Origin: JAWPMT01 sp965242775
GTDB taxonomy: Bacteria; Bacteroidota; Bacteroidia; Cytophagales; Cyclobacteriaceae
Direction of reading: 5' to 3'
Length of the DNA: 64,000 bases
Assembly: GCA_965242775.1 (NCBI GenBank)
Contig: CBDETI010000027.1
Coordinates: forward strand, 186,001 to 250,000
In this document: positions 34,982-43,770 of the stretch, piece by piece
Numbering within the stretch: the first letter of the stretch is position 1
Layout: each line of letters begins with the position of its first letter
Notes under the pieces: generated by a model
Seen by the model: only the letters and a program-made list of their open reading frames with translations
The model's database searches: none
What the model was told of the DNA's origin: nothing
Position numbers and translations under genes: made by a program

Positions 34982-35054
34982 TGGTGCTGAGTGGATTCGA
35001 ACCACCGACTCACGGATTTTCAGTCCGATGCTCTACCAACTGAGCTACAGCACC
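34982..35054 (-). tRNA. tRNA-Phe (anticodon GAA)
   Basis: A full cloverleaf is formed on the minus strand: acceptor GGTGCTG/CAGCACC, D arm GCTC/GAGC, anticodon arm TCGGA-CTGAAAA-TCCGT, T arm GGTGG-TTCGAAT-CCACT and discriminator A. Anticodon GAA reads phenylalanine codons. CCA is not fully encoded. Seven truncated, T-loop-expanded copies of its 3' part follow it in tandem. Confidence 0.96.
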
Positions 35055-35068
35055 TGAAAAAGTGGTTG

Positions 35069-35076
35069 CAAAAGTA
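35069..35076 (-). promoter_or_regulatory. -7 promoter box of tRNA-Phe (TACTTTTG)
   Basis: TACTTTTG on the minus strand is a perfect TAnnTTTG box 14 nt before the tRNA 5' end. Readthrough from this promoter would be needed to transcribe the downstream array. Confidence 0.55.
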
Positions 35077-35200
35077 GATAAATCTGTTAAAGAACCAAGT
35101 CCAGCCTCACATATCATTTGAATTAAAATTAAAAAATAGTATGCATGCAGAGTATTTATAGGGATGCCTATATATTTGACATACCAAATCCCTAGACCCG

Positions 35201-36529
35201 ATGATGGCATTTCTTTCTCAGATCATTTTTGTGATGATCGCTGGTTTTTTCGGATTTCTTATTACCAAAAGGGTTCTGCGTATCAGGGCGAACATCTTAT
35301 TGGGCCGTGAGCAGGAGATCACCCCTGATCCTAGACGATGGAACAATTTGGTTTTGATCGCATTTGGGCAGAAAAAGATGTTCAAAAGACCTTTGCCAGC
35401 GATTTTTCACTTGTTCATTTATATCGGTTTTGTTCTGATCAACATTGAAGTTCTGGAGATCATTCTGGATGGCGTCCTTGGAGCCCATAGGATTTTTGCA
35501 CCGATTCTCGGAGGACTGTACGCCCCGCTGATTTCATTTTTTGAAGTACTGGCAGTTTTAGTTTTACTAGCCTGCATCGTTTTTCTGATTCGTCGCAATA
35601 TCCTCAAGGTACCTCGATTTGTGAAGCCCGAAATGAGTGGGTGGCCGACCTTGGATGGCAACCTTATTTTGGTGATCGAGATCGTATTGATGGTTGCTAT
35701 CCTGTCTATGAATAGCGCAGATTTGGTTTTGCAAGCCCGAGGCGCTACTCATTATCCTCAGACCGGTGAATTCCTGGTGAGCGCGATGATGATGGGGCTT
35801 TTTGATTCGCTTGAAACAGGTGCACTAGTGCTCCTGGAACGAGGTGCCTGGTGGTTCCACATTGTTGGCATTTTTGCTTTTGCCCTATACGTTACCTATT
35901 CCAAGCACCTTCACATCTTTATGGCTTTTCCAAATACCTATTATGGCAAGATTCAGCCTAAAGGGCAAATGGATAATATGCCGGAAATTACCAGTGAGGT
36001 AAAGATGATGCTGGGCATGCCAGCTTCTCCGGATGATTCGCCTCCTCCCGAGGGGATGAAGTTTGGGGCCAAGGATGTCAATGACCTGTCCTGGAAAAAT
36101 TTAATGGATGCTTATGCCTGCACCGAATGTGGGCGTTGTACATCAGAATGCCCGGCAAATATTACAGGCAAAAAACTATCGCCCCGAAAAGTCATGATGG
36201 ACACGCGTGACCGTGTTGAGGAAGTGGGCGTTTCTATGAGCAAAAAGGGTAAGGGGCTTGATGATGGTAAATCCTTATTGGGAGATTATATCTCGAAGGA
36301 AGAGATCAACGCTTGTACCAACTGCAATGCTTGCGTCGAAGCATGTCCGGTAAGTATTAACCCACTGGATATCATCCTTCAAATGCGCAGGTATGTGGCG
36401 ATGGAGGAGTCCGGATCCCCAGCGTCCTGGAACGCTATGTTTCAAAACGTAGAAACCAATTTTGCCCCGTGGAAATTCTCAGCACAGGACAGGTTCAACT
36501 GGGCCAACGAATTAAAAGAAGAATCTTAA
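35201..36529 (+). CDS. membrane-anchored Fe-S electron-transfer protein (heterodisulfide-reductase-like)
   Basis: The 442-residue protein has about five or six TM helices in residues 1-240, of the nitrate-reductase-gamma/HdrE type, with histidines suited to heme binding. A cytoplasmic ferredoxin-like domain follows, with two 4Fe-4S clusters: CTECGRCTSECP near residue 307 and CTNCNACVEACP near residue 372. It probably passes electrons between a soluble partner and the quinone pool. The CCG-domain protein begins 10 bp after its stop and is the likely partner. The pair is widespread in Bacteroidota, but its physiological donor is not established by this sequence. Confidence 0.87.
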   Translation: MMAFLSQIIFVMIAGFFGFLITKRVLRIRANILLGREQEITPDPRRWNNLVLIAFGQKKMFKRPLPAIFHLFIYIGFVLINIEVLEIILDGVLGAHRIFAPILGGLYAPLISFFEVLAVLVLLACIVFLIRRNILKVPRFVKPEMSGWPTLDGNLILVIEIVLMVAILSMNSADLVLQARGATHYPQTGEFLVSAMMMGLFDSLETGALVLLERGAWWFHIVGIFAFALYVTYSKHLHIFMAFPNTYYGKIQPKGQMDNMPEITSEVKMMLGMPASPDDSPPPEGMKFGAKDVNDLSWKNLMDAYACTECGRCTSECPANITGKKLSPRKVMMDTRDRVEEVGVSMSKKGKGLDDGKSLLGDYISKEEINACTNCNACVEACPVSINPLDIILQMRRYVAMEESGSPASWNAMFQNVETNFAPWKFSAQDRFNWANELKEES

Positions 36530-36539
36530 TCTGACTAGC

Positions 36540-37331
36540 ATGTCTGAAATTATTATCCCCACCGCTGCGGACTTACTGGCAAAAGGCGAAAAACCAGATG
36601 TATTATTTTGGGTTGGCTGTGCCGGTTCCTATGATGATCGATACAAGAAAGTGACACAGGCCTTCGTAAAGATTCTCAATCATGTGGGGGTCAATTTTGC
36701 GGTATTGGGTCCTGAGGAGACTTGCACAGGAGATCCCGCCAGGCGTGCGGGCAACGAATTTCTATTTCAGATGCAAGCGATGGCCAATATCCAGGTGCTG
36801 AATGGCTACGAGATCAAAAAAATTGTGACCGCTTGTCCTCACTGCTTCAATACCATCAAAAATGAATACCCCGATCTTGGTGGCCACTACGAAGTGATTC
36901 ATCACTCGACATTTCTGCAGCAATTGATCGACGAGGGGAAAGTGAAACTCGAAGGCGGCGGAACATTTAAGGGAAAAAAAATAACATACCACGATTCATG
37001 TTTTCTTGGTCGTGCCAATAATGTTTATGAGGCGCCTAGGAAGGTGCTTGAGGCCTTGGATGCGGAATTAGTAGAAATGAAGCGCTGCCGTACAAAAGGG
37101 CTTTGTTGTGGGGCAGGAGGTGCCCAGATGTTCAAAGATGCTGAACCTGGAAACAAGGAAATCAACATTGAGCGGACTGAAGAAGCGCTATCCACGGGTG
37201 CACAAACAGTGGCTGTGGCTTGCCCTTTTTGCCTGACCATGATGAGCGATGGTGTGAAGAATAAGGAAAAAGAGGCGGAAGTCCAGGTCAAAGATTTGGC
37301 CGAACTCATTGCGGAGCGCTCGGGTCTATAA
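36540..37331 (+). CDS. CCG-domain Fe-S oxidoreductase subunit (HdrB/GlpC-like)
   Basis: The 263-residue protein carries two cysteine-rich CCG-type domains. The first has GCAGSYDDRY, EETCTGDPARRAG and TACPHCFNT. The second has DSCFLGRANNVYEAP, GLCCGAGGAQMF and ACPFCLTMMSDG. These domains in HdrB bind unusual Fe-S clusters. The first domain has C-T instead of C-C in its middle motif. It forms a two-gene operon with the membrane Fe-S protein upstream, which suggests a membrane-bound oxidoreductase. Confidence 0.88.
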   Translation: MSEIIIPTAADLLAKGEKPDVLFWVGCAGSYDDRYKKVTQAFVKILNHVGVNFAVLGPEETCTGDPARRAGNEFLFQMQAMANIQVLNGYEIKKIVTACPHCFNTIKNEYPDLGGHYEVIHHSTFLQQLIDEGKVKLEGGGTFKGKKITYHDSCFLGRANNVYEAPRKVLEALDAELVEMKRCRTKGLCCGAGGAQMFKDAEPGNKEINIERTEEALSTGAQTVAVACPFCLTMMSDGVKNKEKEAEVQVKDLAELIAERSGL

Positions 37332-37430
37332 CCCTCGGTTCTTTCCCACTATTTCAATTTCCTGGTTTGGGAACCTTTTAGGTGCTTATCTTGCTGGTGT
37401 ATTGAACGATCTTAAGAAAAAATCTTACCC

Positions 37431-37916
37431 ATGAAAATCGAATTTGAGCAACTTTCAGAGACTTCAAGGTTGTGGGTATATCAGGCCGATAGAAAGCTGC
37501 AACCCAAGGAGATCGCAATATTGCGAAATATAACAGATGATTTTATTGATTCGTGGCAGGCACATGGGCAGACGCTCGCTGCCTCCTACGAGTTGCGCTT
37601 CGATCAATTTCTGGTCATCTCTGTTGATGAGTCCTACAATGGGGCCTCCGGCTGCAGTATCGATGCATCGGTTGCGCTCGTGAGGCAACTGGAGCAAACA
37701 ATGGGTATTTCATTTTTGGATAGAAGCAAAGTAGCAATTCTTGCCGGAGAAGATGTCACGCTCAGACCGCTGACCTTGCTGAAAAAGGATGCCGCGGAAG
37801 GTAAGCTACCAAGTGATGCCAAGGTTTTCAACAATGCGGTTTCAACTTTAGCGGATTATCGGATGTCCTGGATCCAACCAGCGAAAGAGTCGTGGCTTGG
37901 CCGCTATTTTAATTAG
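37431..37916 (+). CDS. conserved Bacteroidota hypothetical protein
   Basis: This 161-residue soluble protein (MKIEFEQLSETSRLWVYQAD) has conserved-looking segments FQLVIS-like FLVISVDESYNGASGCSID and the C-terminal WIQPAKESWLGRYF. Relatives in Bacteroidota are sometimes labelled ABC transporter ATPase, but no Walker A, signature or Walker B motif is present. Function unknown. Confidence 0.75.
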   Translation: MKIEFEQLSETSRLWVYQADRKLQPKEIAILRNITDDFIDSWQAHGQTLAASYELRFDQFLVISVDESYNGASGCSIDASVALVRQLEQTMGISFLDRSKVAILAGEDVTLRPLTLLKKDAAEGKLPSDAKVFNNAVSTLADYRMSWIQPAKESWLGRYFN

Positions 37917-38002
37917 GGCTAACTTGAATTAAAGTGTTTTCTAGGAGGTGGTATCCAATTGACCTTATTTGTCGTTTATATAAGGTTGAAAAGTAGAAGA
38001 TT

Positions 38003-40000
38003 ATGAGGGAGTTTTTTGCGTTTCTTTTGGCTTTGGTCCTATTAGCAGCCTGCGGGTCCCTGGAGAAGTCCATGACCCTTGGCGCCTACGATGACATTAT
38101 TTCCAGGTATGAAAATTCAGACCCGGATAAGAACGATCCGGAATTGAACTTTCAAATAGGTGAAGCCTTCCGCCGATCGAATCGGATCAGCGATTCGGCA
38201 CCCTACTATGCCGCAGCTATCGAAAAGGGCCATTCAGACGAACAGGCCCACCTGCATTATGCGCATGCACTCAAGGCCAATCAAAAATATGAACAGGCTG
38301 AGAGGGTGCTTAGGACCTATGTCGATAATGGTCGAAATGAGCAAATTCTGAAGTTGGCCAACAAGGAACTAAATAACCTTGACGATGTAGACGACCTTAC
38401 CAAAAAGGATAACTACTATCGGGTTAAGAACTTATCTGATATCAACACTCCTGGTGCCGAATATTCGCCGGTTTATAAAAATAATTACCTGTATTTCACC
38501 AGTAATCGTGATGGGGGAAAAATCTACAAGAGTACAGGAACACCGTTTACCGATCTATATAGGGTACAAACACGCGGGGCAAACGTCAATTTGAGGACGC
38601 TCGAAGCGCTAGATCCCATCATCAATAACCCTATAGTAAATGAGGGTTCAATGACTATATCTCCTGATGGGTTGTCGATCGTTTTTGCCAAGGGCAACAC
38701 GGGCAAGGCGACCGGAGCCAATGAAGTCAATTTATATTACACCAGGTACCGAAACGGCAAGTGGTTGGAGCCCAGACCATTGTCGATTAATGACCCGGAC
38801 GCATGGGATTCCACCCCTGCGTTGAGTGCCGATGGCAAGACATTATATTTTTCTTCTACCCGCGCGGGAGGTCATGGCGGTGCGGATATTTACTCGGCAA
38901 AGCTTAACCCCCGGGGTAGGTGGGTCGATATAAGAAATATGGGTCCGGAGATCAATACGCCAGGTAATGAGATGTTCCCGTTTGTCTCCGCTGATGGCAG
39001 TTTGTATTTTTCATCCGATGGCCAGCCGGGATTTGGAAAACTGGATGTCTTTCGCGCTACACGTCGACGCGGGCACGTGGAAGTTCGAAACCTTGGCAAA
39101 CCGATGAATTCACATGCCGACGATTTTGCGTTTTTCGAGTTTAACTTGACTCGGGGCTTCCTCACCAGTAACCGACGTGGTGGAGAGGGTGACGATGATA
39201 TTTATACGTTTATCAATGACGATCCTGACTTAAAAATTGTGAATTATTATCTCACGGGCCGCACGGTCACGGAAGATGATGGTGGAGAGAAGATCATCGT
39301 ATCCAATTCAAAAGTGATGTTGATGGGAGAGGATGGGGCTATTTTGGATGAGGCGTTTACCGGTGAGGATGGAGAATTCCGTTTCAGGGTATATCCCGAG
39401 GAAAACTACAAGCTGATTGCGGAGAAGACAGACTACTTTACTGTCCGCGACAATTTCTCCACGGTCGGTAAATCTGTTGATAAAAGCACGCTGACGGAAC
39501 AGATCACAAACGTTGAATTTGACACGGAGGTCCCGATGGACCGCATTGTGATAGAGAAACCCATTGTTTTGGACAACATTTATTATGACTTGAATAAAGC
39601 CAATATACGGCCCGACGCGGCATTGGTGCTGGATAGCCTGGTAACCATCATGAATGACAATCCAGATATCTTCATTGAATTGGGCTCACACACAGATTCC
39701 AGGGCTGATGACAACTACAACATGGATCTGTCAAGAAGACGGGCGATATCGGCAGTGGAATATATTATTCAAGAAGGTATCAACCCTGAGAGGGTTACAG
39801 CGAGGGGCTATGGAGAGTCCAGGTTGATCGTTCAAGATGCCGTGACTGAGGAGCAGCACCAAAGAAACCGACGCACTGAATTTAAGGTGTTAAGCTACAA
39901 CCCCAAAAATCGGCAGGAAGATACCGGCGATCCAGATGACCTGGATGAGTATGACCGGTTCTTTCTGGAAGGAGATGTTCTCAATGAGGGAAATCGGTGA
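38003..40000 (+). CDS. PorE-like OmpA-family lipoprotein (TPR, PD40 propeller, CRD, OmpA)
   Basis: The 665-residue protein begins with a lipoprotein signal (LALVLLAACGS). TPR-like helices follow (about 40-115), then a WD40-like PD40 propeller (about 145-405; for example PALSADGKTLYFSSTRAGGHGGADIY). A carboxypeptidase-regulatory-like domain comes next (about 415-490) and a C-terminal OmpA peptidoglycan-binding domain (LGSHTDSRADDNYNMDLSRR). This is the architecture of PorE of the type IX secretion system, proposed to anchor it to peptidoglycan. Other T9SS-associated paralogues share it, so the exact member is uncertain. Its end overlaps the convergent AraC gene by 20 bp. Confidence 0.85.
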   Translation: MREFFAFLLALVLLAACGSLEKSMTLGAYDDIISRYENSDPDKNDPELNFQIGEAFRRSNRISDSAPYYAAAIEKGHSDEQAHLHYAHALKANQKYEQAERVLRTYVDNGRNEQILKLANKELNNLDDVDDLTKKDNYYRVKNLSDINTPGAEYSPVYKNNYLYFTSNRDGGKIYKSTGTPFTDLYRVQTRGANVNLRTLEALDPIINNPIVNEGSMTISPDGLSIVFAKGNTGKATGANEVNLYYTRYRNGKWLEPRPLSINDPDAWDSTPALSADGKTLYFSSTRAGGHGGADIYSAKLNPRGRWVDIRNMGPEINTPGNEMFPFVSADGSLYFSSDGQPGFGKLDVFRATRRRGHVEVRNLGKPMNSHADDFAFFEFNLTRGFLTSNRRGGEGDDDIYTFINDDPDLKIVNYYLTGRTVTEDDGGEKIIVSNSKVMLMGEDGAILDEAFTGEDGEFRFRVYPEENYKLIAEKTDYFTVRDNFSTVGKSVDKSTLTEQITNVEFDTEVPMDRIVIEKPIVLDNIYYDLNKANIRPDAALVLDSLVTIMNDNPDIFIELGSHTDSRADDNYNMDLSRRRAISAVEYIIQEGINPERVTARGYGESRLIVQDAVTEEQHQRNRRTEFKVLSYNPKNRQEDTGDPDDLDEYDRFFLEGDVLNEGNR

Positions 40001-40853
40001 GTTGTAACCGTTGAAACTTTCGCCGATATTCAGAAGGTGTCATTCCGGCAATTTCCCGAAACTTTCGATTAAAAAAAGAAAGCTCGTTGAACCCACATCT
40101 GAAGGCTATTTCATTGATGTTGGCCTTACCATCTCTGAGATATTCCTTAGCCACGGAGATTCTGTATTGGTGAATAAAACCGCTAAGCGTTTTTCCTGTG
40201 ACTTTCTTGAAGAATCGACAAAGTGAATTCTTGGTGAGTCCCACGGACTGTGCCAGCTCGGCCAAGGAAAGTTCTGTCTGGTAACCCTCCGATACCAATT
40301 CATAGATCGTTTCGAGCCGTTTCAAGTCGGAATTTGGCTTTTGAATGTTGAGTGGTGTGGCATCCAGTGACATCACATCAGGGGCCAGATCAAGGTCATT
40401 CAGTAGTTGCAATAGAAGTGTCAAACGAGTGATCCCACCCGCCCGAAAATCCTGGATGTAGGTAGCTGCTTTCGCTTTTGTTTGGCCGCCAAAAACCAAT
40501 CCCGATCTGCTTCGATTGAAGAGGCCCTTAAGGCATCGAGCCTCGGACAAACCCAACACCTGATCTACGACCTGCTGGCCAAACTGAATGACTATTTCGT
40601 AGTTGTCAGGGTTTTGGTCATTCCCAAACGGTAAATGCGGTAAGTTTGGGCCAAGAAAAATTAGCTCGCCGTTCTCGTACGTGGACGAATGACTGCCCAC
40701 CACACGGGTGCCGGTACCGTTATTAATGAAGACGATCTCATACTCGGGATGAAAATGCCAATAGTTGGCATCGCACTGTGCTTTGTGCGGAAAAAAGCCT
40801 ACGTAAAAGGATTCATTTTGCCCCAAGATGACATGTTCCCTCAAAGCTCGCAT
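39981..40853 (-). CDS. AraC-family transcriptional regulator
   Basis: The 290-residue protein has an N-terminal cupin (HFHPEYEIVFINNGTGTRVV). A C-terminal double helix-turn-helix follows: LSLAELAQSVGLTKNSLCRFF and INEIAFRCGFNELSFFNRKFREIAGMTPSEYRR. Such regulators sense a small ligand, often a sugar. It is divergent from the VOC and MFS genes with 122 bp between starts, so these are its likely targets. Confidence 0.92.
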   Translation of the reverse strand: MRALREHVILGQNESFYVGFFPHKAQCDANYWHFHPEYEIVFINNGTGTRVVGSHSSTYENGELIFLGPNLPHLPFGNDQNPDNYEIVIQFGQQVVDQVLGLSEARCLKGLFNRSRSGLVFGGQTKAKAATYIQDFRAGGITRLTLLLQLLNDLDLAPDVMSLDATPLNIQKPNSDLKRLETIYELVSEGYQTELSLAELAQSVGLTKNSLCRFFKKVTGKTLSGFIHQYRISVAKEYLRDGKANINEIAFRCGFNELSFFNRKFREIAGMTPSEYRRKFQRLQLTDFPH

Positions 40854-40975
40854 GGCACATAGTTAACAACAATTTGTTCAGAACTGAAAAAAACGGAATA
40901 TATAAGCATATAATTGGAATATCTTGTCCCAAGAAAAACCAAAATTCTTTCCTCCCTTTGGTAAAAAATGGAGAT

Positions 40976-41362
40976 ATGAGAATAGAGCATTTGGCCTTGT
41001 GGGTAGCGGATTTGGAATTGACGAAAAGCTTTTATCAAAAATATTTCGGTGGGACTTCCGAAGAGAAGTACGAAAACCAATCCAAAGGCTTCTCTTCTTA
41101 CTTCATCACCTTCGAAAGCGGCTGCCGTTTGGAGCTTATGACAATGTCGGGAATACTGGAGGTCGCAGGATCCAGAGGAGATCGCATGGGTTTAACACAT
41201 TTTGCTATTTCGGTTGGTAGCGAAGAGCAGGTCACCAAGTTCACCGATCAACTGCGAGCAGATGGCGTAGTTGTTAAGAGCGAGCCACGGTGGACTGGGG
41301 ATGGATACTTTGAAAGTGTCGTGTTGGATCCGGAAGGGAATTATGTAGAAATCACAATTTGA
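40976..41362 (+). CDS. VOC-family (glyoxalase-like) protein
   Basis: The 128-residue protein starts MRIEHLALWVADLELTKSFY and ends DGYFESVVLDPEGNYVEIT, typical of the vicinal oxygen chelate fold. The His and Glu metal ligands are visible (EHLAL, TMSGILEVA region and YVEIT). Substrate unknown. The start at 40976 is fixed by the first strand of the fold. It overlaps the MFS gene at its stop. Confidence 0.88.
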   Translation: MRIEHLALWVADLELTKSFYQKYFGGTSEEKYENQSKGFSSYFITFESGCRLELMTMSGILEVAGSRGDRMGLTHFAISVGSEEQVTKFTDQLRADGVVVKSEPRWTGDGYFESVVLDPEGNYVEITI

Positions 41363-42519
41363 TCACCGTGCTGTCACACCTTAGATACTACTTTACTAAT
41401 AAAAAAGCGGTGGTTGTAGGATTGATTTTTTCCTTCAATAGCTTTTTGTTCGGAAATTGGGTCACTCGGATTCCTGATGTAAAGATCGCCTTGGGCATGA
41501 GCGACGCGGACTTGGGACTAGCGCTTTTGGGTGCGCCCATCGGCGCTATGTTAATTATGCCATTTTCAGGGTGGTTGATCGCGAGGTTTCAATTGGGAAG
41601 GGTGGTCTGGGTGAGCTCATTTTTGCATTTAGGAGCACCGATTCTGCTTTCCTCTGCTCCCAATTTCTATCTGTTGACAGCTGCTTTGTTCTACTTCGGA
41701 CTGACTAACGCGTGGATGGATATAGCCATGAATGCAGCGGCGGCGGCCACCGAGAAAGAAGCAGGAAAACCAATTATGTCCACTTGCCATGGTATGTGGA
41801 GTCTGGGAGCGATGTTGGGGTCTGCGTCCGGCAGCCTGCTAGTTGGTCTACAAATTCCGGTCCGACTACATCTGATCTCACTGTCGATATTGGTCTTGAC
41901 CGTGGTAACGTTACTGTTCAAGTTAATAGACAGCTACCGGGAGGAATCTTCAGCAGAAGACAAAGTGTTTGCTTTGCCCAATATGAGTTTGCTTGGATTG
42001 GCTTTTATGGCATTTTGTATTTTGCTTAGTGAGGGCGCCATCGCCGACTGGAGTGCTGTTTACATGTCACAGACACTACTTAGCAATCCGTATTTGGTTG
42101 GTTTTGCCTATGCCGGATTTTCAGGGTTGATGGCGATTGGCCGCTTTGCAGGAGATACACTTATACCCAAGTTCGGATCAAAGAAAATTGTTTTCGTAGG
42201 AGGCCTTCTGGCATTTTTCGGACTTGGAGTTGCCCTCTTGATATCAAATCCTATCGTTGCAATTGTGGGCTTTTCACTCACAGGACTGGGCTTTTCATGT
42301 ATTGTGCCGGTATTATTTTCGTCGGCTGCCAGTGAACCAGGCTATACACCTGGTACGGGGATCGCTGCTGTTACAATCATAGGTTACACAGGTTTTTTGG
42401 TAGGCCCCCCCTTGATTGGCTTTCTTTCAGAAATGCATTCATTGCCAGCAGGTTTGAGCCTGGTGGTAATACTCTCAGGATTAGTGAGTGTTTTGACCTT
42501 GTTCGTCCGGTTGAATTAG
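41359..42519 (+). CDS. MFS transporter (YbjJ/FucP-like)
   Basis: The 386-residue inner-membrane protein has about 12 TM helices, with NWVTRIPDVKIALGMSDADLGLALLG near the N-terminus and a typical MFS loop. It is related to the YbjJ-type sugar or efflux transporters. Start is TTG at 41359, which overlaps the previous stop, or GTG at 41368. With the upstream VOC gene and the divergent AraC regulator it likely forms a small inducible uptake or export unit. Substrate unknown. Confidence 0.87.
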   Translation: MITVLSHLRYYFTNKKAVVVGLIFSFNSFLFGNWVTRIPDVKIALGMSDADLGLALLGAPIGAMLIMPFSGWLIARFQLGRVVWVSSFLHLGAPILLSSAPNFYLLTAALFYFGLTNAWMDIAMNAAAAATEKEAGKPIMSTCHGMWSLGAMLGSASGSLLVGLQIPVRLHLISLSILVLTVVTLLFKLIDSYREESSAEDKVFALPNMSLLGLAFMAFCILLSEGAIADWSAVYMSQTLLSNPYLVGFAYAGFSGLMAIGRFAGDTLIPKFGSKKIVFVGGLLAFFGLGVALLISNPIVAIVGFSLTGLGFSCIVPVLFSSAASEPGYTPGTGIAAVTIIGYTGFLVGPPLIGFLSEMHSLPAGLSLVVILSGLVSVLTLFVRLN

Positions 42520-42532
42520 CTTTTTTTGCAGT

Positions 42533-43693
42533 ATGAATGATCGCTACGCACAGCGAGGGGTATCTGCCTCCAAGGAAGATGTACATGCTGCTATTGCCAA
42601 TGTTGACAAGGGGATTTTCCCCCGGGCGTTTTGCAAGGTTGTCGAGGACTCGTTGACCCAAAGCGAAGAGCACTGTATTGTAATGCATGCGGATGGCGCA
42701 GGTACCAAATCCTCTTTGGCATACCTGTACTGGAAAGAAACCGGAGACCTATCTGTTTGGAAAGGCATTGCCCAAGATGCCATTATCATGAATGTTGACG
42801 ATCTTCTTTGTGTAGGAGCGGTGGACAACATTCTACTCTCGAGTACCATTGGACGCAACAAGAATTTAATTCCTGGAGCGGTGATCAAAGCGATCATTGA
42901 GGGCACCGAGGAGGTCCTTCAAAATCTACGCGATCATGGTGTCGGGATTGTTTCTACAGGAGGCGAAACTGCCGATGTAGGCGACCTGGTCAGAACCATC
43001 ATTGTTGATAGCACGGTCACCACGCGTATGAGAAGGTCGGAGGTAATTGACAATTCGCGCATTGGGGCTGGGGATGTAATCGTTGGGCTCTCCTCCTCAG
43101 GACAAGCCAGCTACGAGACGTCCTACAACGGAGGAATGGGCAGCAATGGACTTACCTCTGCGAGGCATGATGTGTTCCTACATAATTATTATCGCCAATA
43201 CCCAGAGTCATTTGATCCGTTGGTTGATGAATCCCTGATTTATAGTGGCCAGAAGGCACTTTTGGATGAGGTGGAAGGGACACCATTGGATGCTGGCAAG
43301 TTGGTGCTTTCTCCGACGCGGACTTACGCTCCTATTATTCAGCAAGTTTTGAAGGAGATGAGGGCTGGGATTCATGGCATGGTTCATTGCAGTGGAGGGG
43401 CACAAACGAAGATCTTGCATTTTGTGGATGACCTTCACATTGTGAAAGATAATCTCTTTGATCTACCCCCGTTATTTCGCCTGATACAAGAACAGAGCGG
43501 CACAGCATGGCAAGAGATGTATAAAGTCTTCAACATGGGCCACAGATTTGAGCTTTATGTACCCTCGGAGTTGGCGCAGCCAATCATCGATATTTCAAAA
43601 TCGTTTGGCGTGGATGCACAGGTGATTGGACGCGTTGAAGCAGGTCAGAAGTCGCTTACCATTGATAGCAATCTCGGCCGGTTCACTTACTGA
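42533..43693 (+). CDS. purM: phosphoribosylformylglycinamidine cyclo-ligase
   Basis: PurM makes aminoimidazole ribonucleotide from FGAM and ATP. The 386-residue protein fits the long Bacteroidota form: RYAQRGVSASKEDVHAAI at the start, HADGAGTKSSLAYLY, NVDDLLCVGA, STGGETADVGDLVRT, VIVGLSSSGQASYE and HGMVHCSGGAQTKIL. It follows the MFS gene by 13 bp. The purine gene purK lies far away at the left edge. Confidence 0.94.
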   Translation: MNDRYAQRGVSASKEDVHAAIANVDKGIFPRAFCKVVEDSLTQSEEHCIVMHADGAGTKSSLAYLYWKETGDLSVWKGIAQDAIIMNVDDLLCVGAVDNILLSSTIGRNKNLIPGAVIKAIIEGTEEVLQNLRDHGVGIVSTGGETADVGDLVRTIIVDSTVTTRMRRSEVIDNSRIGAGDVIVGLSSSGQASYETSYNGGMGSNGLTSARHDVFLHNYYRQYPESFDPLVDESLIYSGQKALLDEVEGTPLDAGKLVLSPTRTYAPIIQQVLKEMRAGIHGMVHCSGGAQTKILHFVDDLHIVKDNLFDLPPLFRLIQEQSGTAWQEMYKVFNMGHRFELYVPSELAQPIIDISKSFGVDAQVIGRVEAGQKSLTIDSNLGRFTY

Positions 43694-43770
43694 TTGTCAT
43701 CTGAAAGACGGGAGTAAAGGTTAGCCAATCATCCAGGCAACTGATCTGATATTTTTGGGTACAGAGAAGT

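Noticed and set aside
34199..35005. Repeated 66-85-residue open frames on both strands in the Phe array
   Set aside because: They arise from a 113-bp unit, which is not a multiple of three, so each frame runs across units out of phase. They have no gene-like start or context; the content is explained by tRNA-derived DNA.
37431..37916. ABC transporter ATPase
   Set aside because: Relatives are sometimes so named, but Walker A, signature and Walker B motifs are absent.
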